The notes: generated from the letters alone by a model not told the origin. DNA of 6,266 nt from CAMAXB01 sp041746615 (GCA_041746615.1 JBGTGS010000012.1:1-6266); one strand, 5' to 3'; counted from the stretch's first letter, positions 1 to 4,995 are shown. Numbers and translations: made by a program.

Positions 1-1
1 C

Positions 2-121
2 GGCGTGCGCGTGCTCATCCGCAGCGATGGGGCCACGCCCGTGCGACATGTCGCGGCGGCGGTCGAGGCGGCGGCTGCAGCCGGGATCATCGACGTCACC
101 TTCGCCACCGTACCCCGCTGA
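2..121 (+). CDS. ExbD/TolR-family biopolymer transporter, C-terminal fragment (5' end outside window)
   Basis: Only the last 39 codons and the TGA stop are present. The translated tail contains GVRVLIRSDGATPV, then an Ala-rich helix and IIDVTFAT before the stop. This pattern (a beta strand with D-G-x-T-P, a helix, and a final strand ending F-A-T) is the usual C-terminal end of the periplasmic domain of ExbD/TolR proteins. These are the inner-membrane partners of the ExbB/TolQ proton channel that energise TonB- or Tol-type systems. A second exbD-like gene follows after 17 bases, so this looks like a tandem exbD pair in one operon, with exbB probably upstream of the window. The family call is fairly sure; the exact role (ExbD or TolR) cannot be told from the tail. 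Confidence 0.75.
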   Translation, partial: GVRVLIRSDGATPVRHVAAAVEAAAAAGIIDVTFATVPR

Positions 122-138
122 CTTGAGGAGACGATCTC

Positions 139-582
139 ATGCGCATGCCCGCCGGAAACCCCAACCCCGACCTTGGCTTTCAGATCGCCCCGCTGATCGA
201 CGTGGTCTTTGTCATTCTCGTTTTCTTCATGGCGCTGGCCGCGCAGATCCGCATCGAGCAGATCCTGCAGACCCGCCTGCCGGGGGTGGCGGTGGCGGAC
301 GGACCGGTGGAGTTCGTCGATGAGCAGATCCTGGCCATTGACGAGCTTGGTGCGGTCTCGCTCAACGATGAGGGCTACGATGCGGCGGATGTCCGGGATC
401 TGCCGCAGCTCACCGGCACGTTGATGCGCCTGAAGCAGTCGAGTGACGCGGCCAAAACACAGGTGGTGGTGACGATCATGAGCCACCCGGATTCCCGGTA
501 TGACCGAACCATCGACGTGCTCAACGCGCTCTCCGTCGCCGGCATCACGGCTGTGACCTTCACGACTGAGTCAGAGGAATGA
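139..582 (+). CDS. exbD: ExbD/TolR-family biopolymer transporter (second copy)
   Basis: 147 residues, the normal length for ExbD. A short cytoplasmic N-terminus leads into FQIAPLIDVVFVILVFFM (about residues 14-31), the single transmembrane helix. D21 in PLIDVVF matches the conserved membrane aspartate that takes part in proton-driven ExbB/ExbD function. The rest is the periplasmic domain, ending in a V-A-G-I-T-A-V-T-F strand as in ExbD. The ATG at 139 was chosen because GAGGAG (125-130) sits 8 bases upstream; a second in-frame ATG at 145 is possible. It probably works with the preceding exbD and an unseen exbB to transmit proton-motive force to an envelope partner, for which the vWA-like protein at 1089 is a candidate. 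The mildly acidic C-terminus (ESEE) is unremarkable. Confidence 0.88.
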   Translation: MRMPAGNPNPDLGFQIAPLIDVVFVILVFFMALAAQIRIEQILQTRLPGVAVADGPVEFVDEQILAIDELGAVSLNDEGYDAADVRDLPQLTGTLMRLKQSSDAAKTQVVVTIMSHPDSRYDRTIDVLNALSVAGITAVTFTTESEE

Positions 583-604
583 GTTAACTAAATCGATCCA
601 AACA

Positions 605-633
605 TGGCCACATAAGGCACAAGAGGCACAAAA
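605..633 (+). repeat. Left 29-bp inverted repeat (three 9-bp units), carrying the RBS of the GxxExxY gene
   Basis: The 9-bp units occupy 606-614, 615-623 and 624-632, flanked by T605 and A633. The repeat ends two bases before the ATG at 636. The A/G-rich AAGAGG at 621-626, formed where two units join, is the best Shine-Dalgarno match and lies 9 bases before the start codon. The repeat therefore appears to supply translation initiation to its own cargo gene. Confidence 0.75.
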
Positions 634-635
634 TT

Positions 636-1034
636 ATGATGAATGAAACACAAGTTCAGCAGCTCTGCGGAATATTGCGGGAAGTATCGCTGGCGGCGCA
701 CCGGTTCCTGAGGCACGGACATGGCGAAAAGATCTACGAGAACTCACTGGCCAACCGGCTCCGAAAGCGGGGGCTGCTGGTTCAACAACAGCAACCCCTG
801 TCAGTTTATGATGAGGACGGCACACTGCTCGGAGATTTTTTTGCCGATCTGCTGGTGGAAAACGAACTTATTGTTGAACTGAAGGCGGTCCGACAATTGA
901 CCGATGAGCACACTGCCCAAGTGCTCGGCTATTTGAGGGCTTCTCGGTTGCAGCACGGCATGTTGGTCAACTTTGGATCGCCGGTGATCCAGTTCCGGAA
1001 GTTCATCTCGGACGAATCATGGGACTTGGCATGA
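636..1034 (+). CDS. GxxExxY protein (PD-(D/E)XK nuclease-like fold)
   Basis: 132 residues, the usual size for this family. The naming motif is visible as GHGEKIY at residues 28-34. A PD-(D/E)XK-like core follows: D71 in DFFADLL, then E81-x-K83 in VELKAV, with a later Q95-x-x-x-Y99 helix motif. The fold suggests a nuclease-type active site, but the biochemical role of these proteins is not settled, so no function is assigned beyond the family. ATG codons at 636 and 639 are both possible; 636 is used. The gene is co-oriented with the exbD/vWA cluster but is less G+C-rich and is closely bracketed by inverted repeats. It is therefore read as an inserted cassette gene, not a native operon member. 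Confidence 0.88.
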   Translation: MMNETQVQQLCGILREVSLAAHRFLRHGHGEKIYENSLANRLRKRGLLVQQQQPLSVYDEDGTLLGDFFADLLVENELIVELKAVRQLTDEHTAQVLGYLRASRLQHGMLVNFGSPVIQFRKFISDESWDLA

Positions 1035-1045
1035 TCCGGTGACCC

Positions 1046-1074
1046 TTTTGTGCATTATGTGCCTCTTGTGGCCA
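1046..1074 (-). repeat. Right 29-bp inverted repeat of the GxxExxY cassette
   Basis: On the minus strand the 9-mers lie at 1073-1065, 1064-1056 and 1055-1047. They match the left arm at 24 of 29 positions; the innermost and outermost bases of the arms agree. It starts 11 bases after the GxxExxY stop codon and ends 14 bases before the ATG at 1089. In RNA the two arms could form a long stem enclosing the gene. Confidence 0.75.
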
Positions 1075-1088
1075 ATCCGGTCTTTCTG

Positions 1089-2534
1089 ATGAAGTATCTG
1101 AGGACTCTCTACGGTCGTCTCACCTCCAGCATGCCGTTGCTGGTAACGGTGGTGCTGCATGCGGTGCTGATTGCGGCGGCGGGCGTGTTTGTTGTTTCGG
1201 AGACGATCGTGGGACGGAAGAAATCGTTCGAGGCACCGCCTATCACCGATCCCGGTCCGGCGCGGAAGCAGGTGGAACATCGCCTGCAAGTCGCGCGCAA
1301 GGGCGGGGCGGTCAGCTCCTCGCCGGCGGCTACCCAGCGCATTCTGTCCTCGGCACCGGGTGCGCTGGCGTTGCCGGCGCTCCCCGAAATGTCCCTGCCG
1401 GGTGCGGGCGGCCTCGGTGGATTTGGCGGCTTCGGATCGGGTGCAGGTCTGGGTCAGGGTGGTGCGGGCATGAGCACAAGCCTGGGTTCGGCGGGACTCG
1501 GCGGGCGCGGGTTCATGTCGATGAGCTTTCTGGGTCTGAGCAATGTGCGGGCGCAGAAGGTGGTATTCGTGGTGGATGTGAGCCGAAACCTCATGGACAT
1601 CCGCAAGGGTGGCTTCCAGGCCTTCGGGATCATTCGTGAAGAAATCATGCGACTGGTAAGCAATCTGCTGCCCTCGGCGGAATTCGGGGTAGTGCTCTTT
1701 GACGGATCGAACCTCACGCTCCATGCCGACAAGCTCCAGCCGGCGACGGTGCGCAACAAGACGGCCTTTTTCGAATGGCTGCAGCCGGTGAACGCGGATT
1801 TGGCCAAGCTCGGACTCTCTTCTGCTGGTGGTCCGACAGCGTGGACCCGTGAGATGCCGCCGGCGGCCGGCCTCGATCCGGATCACAATCCCAGCCCGTG
1901 GTTAAATGGATTGCATGCAGCCCTGCAATTGCGACCGGACACGGTTTTCCTGATCACGGGTGCGGCAGGATACGGCAGCAAGCGCCAAGCAGCCGGGGCG
2001 ATGGCGGGACGCAGGCAGACGCGGGAACGCGAGCTGGCGGGATTGCGCCAGCAGGGACTCGACCTTGAGGAAGTGACCCGGGTCCGGCGTGCGGCGTTGG
2101 CTCGCGCCCGGGCCGAGCTCAATGCCCTCAATCAGCGGCTGGTGTCCCAAGGCCGCGACCCCCTGGTGGTGACGGAGAGCCGGCGCATCATGGATGCGGA
2201 TTTTCAAGCCGCGCTCGGCCGTGTGGGCGCGCGCATCACCGTGGACACAACCGGCTGGACCGATAACGAAGGCCGGCCGGTGTGGATTGATTCCGAGGCC
2301 AGGCTGTCCGAGGTGACGATGGCCACGCTGGCCGATGCACAGGCCTACCTGGCCAAGCTGCAGGGTGCCTTTTTGCGGGAGCGTGCGGCGCTTAATTTAT
2401 TCCTCTTCACCGGGCCGGATGAACGTCCTCAGACGGCAATGGACGGCCTTGCGCAGATTGCCGGCCGTAACGGTGGCCGCTTCGAACTTCTGAACACCCG
2501 GCGTTTGGAGGCGCTGGCTGTGGGCAGGAATTAG
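1089..2534 (+). CDS. Membrane-anchored vWA-like protein with Gly-rich linker, linked to exbD genes
   Basis: 481 residues from the ATG at 1089. The reading frame stays open up to a GTG at 1050, but that start lies inside the right inverted repeat of the GxxExxY cassette, so 1089 is preferred; there is no strong Shine-Dalgarno for it. In order: a positive N-terminus, a transmembrane helix at about 15-37, a Pro/Ala-rich stretch, and a Gly-rich linker at about 105-141. A vWA-like core begins with KVVFVVDVSRN (157-167). The metal site would be D163-x-S165-x-N167 where DxSxS is usual. Further strands are AEFGVVLFDG (198-206) and DTVFLITG (284-291). A charged, probably coiled-coil insertion follows at about 300-355, and a last strand LNLFLFTG lies near 435-442. 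The topology suggests an extracytoplasmic sensor or adaptor driven by the ExbB/ExbD motor. The exact role is unknown, and the vWA assignment rests on strand pattern only. Confidence 0.7.
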   Translation: MKYLRTLYGRLTSSMPLLVTVVLHAVLIAAAGVFVVSETIVGRKKSFEAPPITDPGPARKQVEHRLQVARKGGAVSSSPAATQRILSSAPGALALPALPEMSLPGAGGLGGFGGFGSGAGLGQGGAGMSTSLGSAGLGGRGFMSMSFLGLSNVRAQKVVFVVDVSRNLMDIRKGGFQAFGIIREEIMRLVSNLLPSAEFGVVLFDGSNLTLHADKLQPATVRNKTAFFEWLQPVNADLAKLGLSSAGGPTAWTREMPPAAGLDPDHNPSPWLNGLHAALQLRPDTVFLITGAAGYGSKRQAAGAMAGRRQTRERELAGLRQQGLDLEEVTRVRRAALARARAELNALNQRLVSQGRDPLVVTESRRIMDADFQAALGRVGARITVDTTGWTDNEGRPVWIDSEARLSEVTMATLADAQAYLAKLQGAFLRERAALNLFLFTGPDERPQTAMDGLAQIAGRNGGRFELLNTRRLEALAVGRN

Positions 2535-2565
2535 ACCGCAAATTCCACCAGAAAGCGGCCTTGGG

Positions 2566-2677
2566 TGTAGGAGCGGCTTTACGCCGCGATGCGCCGCCTC
2601 AAGGCGGCGAGGGTCGAGGGAATGGGGGCAAGGGGCAAGGGACAAGGGGCAACCCCATCGCGGCGTAAACCCGCTCC
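2566..2677. repeat. Long REP-type palindrome interrupted by a G-rich heptamer array
   Basis: The left arm 2570-2591 and the inverted right arm 2656-2677 agree at 21 of 22 positions. The left arm begins with TGTAGGAGCGG (2566) and itself folds as GCGGC (2573-2577), five-base loop, GCCGC (2583-2587). Just after it CGCCGCC (2592-2598) and GGCGGCG (2603-2609) form a perfect 7-bp hairpin with loop TCAA. An uninterrupted element would be arm, central hairpin, arm; here about 46 bases of G-rich sequence (2610-2655) sit between hairpin and right arm. Together the parts look like a bacterial interspersed palindrome built from two inverted REPs. It lies downstream of the vWA-like gene, where it could also stabilise or end the transcript; there is no T tract. 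Confidence 0.75.
2611..2649 (+). other. G-quadruplex-capable tract with four tandem GGGGCAA heptamers
   Basis: Six G runs occur in 39 bases: 2611-2613, 2618-2620, 2624-2628, 2632-2635, 2639-2641 and 2646-2649, separated by 3 or 4 bases. This satisfies the usual four-run quadruplex pattern several times over. The second half is a 7-bp tandem: GGGGCAA (2625-2631), GGGGCAA (2632-2638), GGGACAA (2639-2645), GGGGCAA (2646-2652). The G-rich strand is the one that would be transcribed from the upstream gene. Confidence 0.7.
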
Positions 2678-2747
2678 GGCTGTCTCTCTACAGCACACCG
2701 CGTCGTGGAAGAAAAAGGGCGAGATCGCCGGTGGCGCGCTATTCTTT

Positions 2748-2787
2748 GGGATTTGGTCCCGCATGCGCGGGATGGGATTTGGGATTT
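2748..2787. repeat. GGGATTT heptamers around a short hairpin
   Basis: GGGATTT occurs at 2748-2754 and as a direct tandem at 2774-2780 and 2781-2787. Between the first and second copies lies TCCCGC (2757-2762), loop ATGC, GCGGGA (2767-2772), a perfect 6-bp stem. This is a second heptamer family in the same spacer. No function is visible. Confidence 0.6.
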
Positions 2788-2800
2788 CCGGCTTTGCCGG
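2788..2800. repeat. Small dispersed hairpin, copy 1 (CCGGC, 3-base loop, GCCGG)
   Basis: A perfect 5-bp stem with loop TTT, preceded by T and followed by TTAAA. A near-identical hairpin lies at 3374-3386, so it looks like a small repeated motif. This copy lies 68 bases before the gloA-like start codon. Confidence 0.5.
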
Positions 2801-2829
2801 TTAAAGTTTCCCCGTACGGACCGTGATTT

Positions 2830-2845
2830 TCCGCTGGCAAGCGGA
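2830..2845. other. 6-bp hairpin in the leader of the gloA-like gene
   Basis: TCCGCT (2830-2835), loop GGCA, AGCGGA (2840-2845). It lies 23 bases before the start codon at 2869. The following bases contain no Shine-Dalgarno match, so translation may rely on a leaderless-like or unstructured start. No riboswitch class is recognised. Confidence 0.4.
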
Positions 2846-2868
2846 CCCAGTGCGCACACGTTCACGTC

Positions 2869-3255
2869 ATGTCCTTTGTCAAAAAACTCCTCCACACCCG
2901 CATGCGCGTGAACGACGTCGAGCGCACCGTGAAATTCTACGAGCAGGCGCTCGGGCTCACCGTCGCGCGACGCAGTGTCTCGCCCCGCGGGGCGCAGATC
3001 GTTTTTATAACGACGCCCAACAGCGACGAGGAGATCGAGATCTGCCATCTGCCGAACAGTCCGTCGGTGCAGGTGCAGCCGGACCTGATGCATCTTGCCT
3101 TCCAAGTGGAGGACCTGGCGGCATTCACGACCGGCCTGAAGGAGCGGGGCTTTGAGCTGAGCGATGGGCCGACCCAGACCAGCAATGGATCGGTGATCGC
3201 CTTCATCGACGCGCCCGAGGGCTACGAGATCGAGTTGATTCAGCGCGCGAAGTAG
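2869..3255 (+). CDS. gloA: Glyoxalase I-like (VOC superfamily) protein
   Basis: 128 residues, close to bacterial GloA (about 135). The N-terminal KLLHTRMRVNDVERTVKFYE matches the start of the first beta-alpha-beta-beta-beta module. The second module has LMHLAFQVED (about 73-82), and the protein ends APEGYEIELIQ. The four metal ligands known from Escherichia coli GloA have counterparts in H9, E57 (EEIEICHL), H75 and E122 (YEIELIQ). The protein is therefore likely a metal-dependent lactoylglutathione lyase or a close relative acting on methylglyoxal thiol adducts. The thiol cofactor cannot be told from sequence, and related VOC enzymes share these ligands. The gene stands alone, with repeat-filled spacers on both sides. 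The TAG stop lies within a heptamer repeat unit, so the very last codons could have been altered by that array. Confidence 0.82.
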   Translation: MSFVKKLLHTRMRVNDVERTVKFYEQALGLTVARRSVSPRGAQIVFITTPNSDEEIEICHLPNSPSVQVQPDLMHLAFQVEDLAAFTTGLKERGFELSDGPTQTSNGSVIAFIDAPEGYEIELIQRAK

Positions 3256-3370
3256 TTGGAAGTTAGGAGTTGGAAATTGGTGGTCAGTGGCTCCCTTGGT
3301 CAGGGCCTTAAGTCTACCGAACCCGTCATCCTTACACCAATTCCCAACTGCCAACTGCCAACTGCCAATT
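3254..3370. repeat. Inverted pair of heptamer arrays (AGTTGGC type) around a 52-base spacer
   Basis: The left array 3254-3282 reads AGTTGGA, AGTTAGG, AGTTGGA, AATTGGT plus G. The right array, read on the minus strand from 3370 to 3335, is AATTGGC, AGTTGGC, AGTTGGC, AGTTGGG, AATTGGT plus G. Left 3254-3282 and right 3335-3363 match at 25 of 29 positions; the inner 8 bases are identical. RNA from either strand could form one long stem, and it could act as a terminator or 3' stabiliser for the gloA-like gene, whose stop codon it contains. The design resembles heptameric STRR repeats described in cyanobacteria, here arranged as an inverted pair. Confidence 0.7.
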
Positions 3371-3373
3371 CCT

Positions 3374-3386
3374 CCGGCTCCGCCGG
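3374..3386. repeat. Small dispersed hairpin, copy 2 (CCGGC, 3-base loop, GCCGG)
   Basis: A perfect 5-bp stem with loop TCC, flanked by AATT on the left (3367-3370) and AATT on the right (3388-3391), which extends the symmetry. It lies 14 bases before the ATG at 3401 and is the sister of 2788-2800. Confidence 0.5.
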
Positions 3387-3400
3387 TAATTTAACAGACC

Positions 3401-4150
3401 ATGCCGGCGACGACTTCAGGACGTGATTGGATTTCGGCGTGGCCGGATCTCCTGGCTTTCGGGCTCGGGCTGGGGGTGGCGTGGTTTGCGCGTTGGGATA
3501 CGACCGATCTGGTCTGGAGTTTATGGTTGTCGAGTCTGGTTGTGGGTTATGCCTCCATTGTGTGGATCGTGACCGGTTCCCTGCGGGAGTTCACGGTCAA
3601 TGCCAGCAGGGATCCCACTCCCGGACACACCGGGAAGAAGCTGGCGGTGGGGTCATTGTTTGGTGCGGGAGCGTTGTTCATGCTCGCGTTTTTCACGGTG
3701 CACTTTGGGGGCTTTCATCTGGGGCATTCTGTCTTCCTTAACTCTTTCTTCCCCGTCCTTGAAGATACACCGCGTGGGAACCAGTTCCCCGGGATCGGTT
3801 TGTACGTAGAGGTGCTGCAGCGCTACTGGATCTTCCTGCCGGTGGCCTTCATCGCGGAGCGGGCGGCCTTTCGCGATGCGCCGGCGGTGAAGGATGACGG
3901 AGCGGTCACTGCGGAAGCGATCGCCGCGCGCAAGGCTCGTGGGACTTTGGGCGGCGGTGATGGCGGCGCGCTATTTGCGCCGTACCGGAATGTCGTGCGC
4001 ATGCACCTGCTGATCTTCTTCTTCGCCTTCGCGAGCTTCGCGAAGCTGGACAACTTTGCGGTCTATGCCGTGGTTTACGCCGTGTATTTCTTCCCCTGGT
4101 CGATGCTGCGCCGGAGAGCCCCAATCCCAGCGGGTATTACGAGCCTTTAA
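3401..4150 (+). CDS. Polytopic membrane protein, DUF6498-like
   Basis: 249 residues with several hydrophobic segments: about 12-30, 38-59, 83-100, 133-152 and 202-232 (the last may be two helices). The striking motif is HFGGFHLGHSVFL at 101-113, with H101, H106 and H109 at the membrane edge, which could bind a metal or heme; this is speculation. I associate the H-F-G-x-F-H motif and the layout with the DUF6498 family, whose function is unknown. A cytoplasmic or periplasmic hydrophilic stretch (about 155-195) is Ala/Gly-rich. The ATG at 3401 has no clear Shine-Dalgarno and is preceded by repeat sequence. The gene is convergent with the GNAT gene downstream. The last residues after RRRAP look ragged, so the natural end may have been changed. 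Confidence 0.7.
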   Translation: MPATTSGRDWISAWPDLLAFGLGLGVAWFARWDTTDLVWSLWLSSLVVGYASIVWIVTGSLREFTVNASRDPTPGHTGKKLAVGSLFGAGALFMLAFFTVHFGGFHLGHSVFLNSFFPVLEDTPRGNQFPGIGLYVEVLQRYWIFLPVAFIAERAAFRDAPAVKDDGAVTAEAIAARKARGTLGGGDGGALFAPYRNVVRMHLLIFFFAFASFAKLDNFAVYAVVYAVYFFPWSMLRRRAPIPAGITSL

Positions 4151-4187
4151 GCCTCGCCCGATGAGCGGAGTTGGGTGGTTGGAGGAT

Positions 4188-4238
4188 ATGAAAAGGCTCC
4201 GGATTGAGGAGGCGGGGGCCCTGACGCACCTATGGAAT
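4188..4238 (+). pseudogene. Possible N-terminal stub of a REP-associated (Y1) transposase
   Basis: After GGAGG (4181-4184 region) and an ATG at 4188 the frame reads MKRLRIEEAGALTHLWN. Members of the Y1/RAYT transposase family often start with a basic residue, then L-R-I-E-x-x-G-A-x-Y-H-V-x-N-R-G-N. The match covers about a dozen positions, with T for Y and no R-G-N, and then stops. The frame continues as the antisense of the GNAT gene, which is not transposase-like. If real, it is a decayed stub, interesting because REP palindromes of two families are nearby. The stretch is short, so chance resemblance is possible. Confidence 0.35.
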
Positions 4239-4249
4239 GCACCCGAATG

Positions 4250-4741
4250 TCAGTGGTTGCCTGTCTCTGGAAACAGATCACTTACATTCAAGTTTGACCC
4301 GATTGGATCGGACGTCGGCAAGACGTTCATCGAGAAGTAATGAGCGTCGATGGACATACCCTTCTTGAGGTAGAATCGATGCGCATCTTGTCGTCGAACA
4401 TTCGAAACGAGTCGCAGGTGTCGACACCTATGGGTGATAGCCAGGTCAACCAACCAATCAAAGAGAGCGCTTCCGTGGCCCTTGGAACGGTCAGTCTCCT
4501 TGGACACAAGATCCTCAATCTCGAGATACTTCCCGCCCGCCAGCCACTCCGAGATACGATAGCCGGCCACCGCCTTGATCTCAGACGCAATGCGCACATA
4601 GGCCAACGTCAGGCCGGTAGAAACGCCAAGGTGCCGGATTAATGGTACAAACGATTCCTGCGACAAGTGAGGTCGAAGCTCAGACATCACGGAGAAGCAC
4701 TCAGCGATTTCGTCGTCGGTATTGGCAACAGAGATTAGCAT
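4250..4741 (-). CDS. GNAT-family N-acetyltransferase
   Basis: 163 residues on the minus strand, a typical GNAT length. The acetyl-CoA loop is seen as R85-S-K-G88-H-G90 (R/Q-x-x-G-x-G/A) following the strand YLEIEDLVS (72-80). The C-terminal part has LRLVSNVRRQDAHRFYLKKGM (109-129), the usual N-x-x-A-x-x-F-Y-x-K-x-G-M end of the fold. The acceptor substrate cannot be predicted. Two blocks within it (4321-4440) are 50% G+C, well below its neighbours, which suggests recent acquisition. It is convergent with the DUF6498-like gene, with only 99 bases between the stops. No Shine-Dalgarno is seen before the ATG at 4741; upstream bases are A-rich. Attachment-like sequences at both ends are discussed as a finding. 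Confidence 0.85.
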   Translation of the reverse strand: MLISVANTDDEIAECFSVMSELRPHLSQESFVPLIRHLGVSTGLTLAYVRIASEIKAVAGYRISEWLAGGKYLEIEDLVSKETDRSKGHGSALFDWLVDLAITHRCRHLRLVSNVRRQDAHRFYLKKGMSIDAHYFSMNVLPTSDPIGSNLNVSDLFPETGNH

Positions 4742-4995
4742 TGTTTCAGATTTCTTTGTTTGTCTGCTTGCTTGCCCGACGCCTCAGCTGAGCTGCGCGG
4801 CCTGATTACTGCAATGCTTCATGTGCGGGGCAATCTACAGGGGGGGCAACCTACAGGGTCATTACTCACCATTAAACCTGCTTGATGAGCTGGCAGGTGG
4901 GGCGGAGAGGATGTCAGCGGATGCAGGCTCGGCTCGCCTGCCTTTGCATGGCTTGCAGAAGTCGAACCACAAAAGTTTACCGATTCGGAGTTTCT
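4742..4995. other. Gene-free spacer upstream of the GNAT gene
   Basis: No convincing coding frame was found. It holds a 10-bp palindrome CTCAGCTGAG (4783-4792), a 16-bp tandem duplication (4827-4858), and a hairpin GCAGGC (4923-4928) with GCCTGC (4936-4941). Any promoter for the GNAT gene should lie at the left end on the minus strand; no clear -35/-10 pair was found. Confidence 0.6.
4827..4858. repeat. 16-bp tandem duplication
   Basis: Copy 1 at 4827-4842 (GGGGCAATCTACAGGG) and copy 2 at 4843-4858 differ at one base (T to C at position 8 of the unit). The unit opens with GGGGCAA, the same heptamer as in the array at 2625-2652. Confidence 0.75.

Larger units (their letters stand above)
605..1074 (+). 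mobile_element. Putative mobile cassette: GxxExxY gene between 29-bp inverted repeats of 9-bp units
   Basis: The unit consists of an inverted repeat (605-633), two bases, one gene (636-1034), eleven bases, and the matching inverted repeat (1046-1074). The arms match at 24 of 29 positions by my count. Each arm is three tandem 9-mers: left GGCCACATA, AGGCACAAG, AGGCACAAA; right (reverse complement) GGCCACAAG, AGGCACATA, ATGCACAAA. The block lies between an exbD gene and the vWA-like gene. If it is removed, those genes would be about 36 bases apart, a normal operon gap. G+C is 53% over 841-960 against 70-73% sampled nearby. I see no clear target-site duplication. That the unit moves, and how, is inference; no transposase is encoded in it. 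Confidence 0.6.

Noticed and set aside
605..633. CRISPR-like array from the regularly spaced units
   Set aside because: Units are contiguous 9-mers without spacers, and only three per arm.
593..1080. Target-site duplication around the GxxExxY cassette
   Set aside because: Only ATCC (596-599 and 1075-1078) is shared, it is not adjacent to both ends, and four bases is within chance.
1050..1088. GTG start at 1050 for the vWA-like protein
   Set aside because: It lies in the right inverted repeat of the inserted cassette; the ATG at 1089 gives a normal N-terminus with a following membrane helix.
1017..1886. Long open frame of 289 codons on the minus strand opposite the vWA-like gene
   Set aside because: Its product is Arg/His-rich with no recognisable domain and it is the antisense shadow of a well-supported gene.
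2599..3354. Minus-strand open frame of 251 codons opposite the gloA-like gene
   Set aside because: It runs through repeats and hairpins and mirrors the VOC gene; the translated product resembles no family I know.
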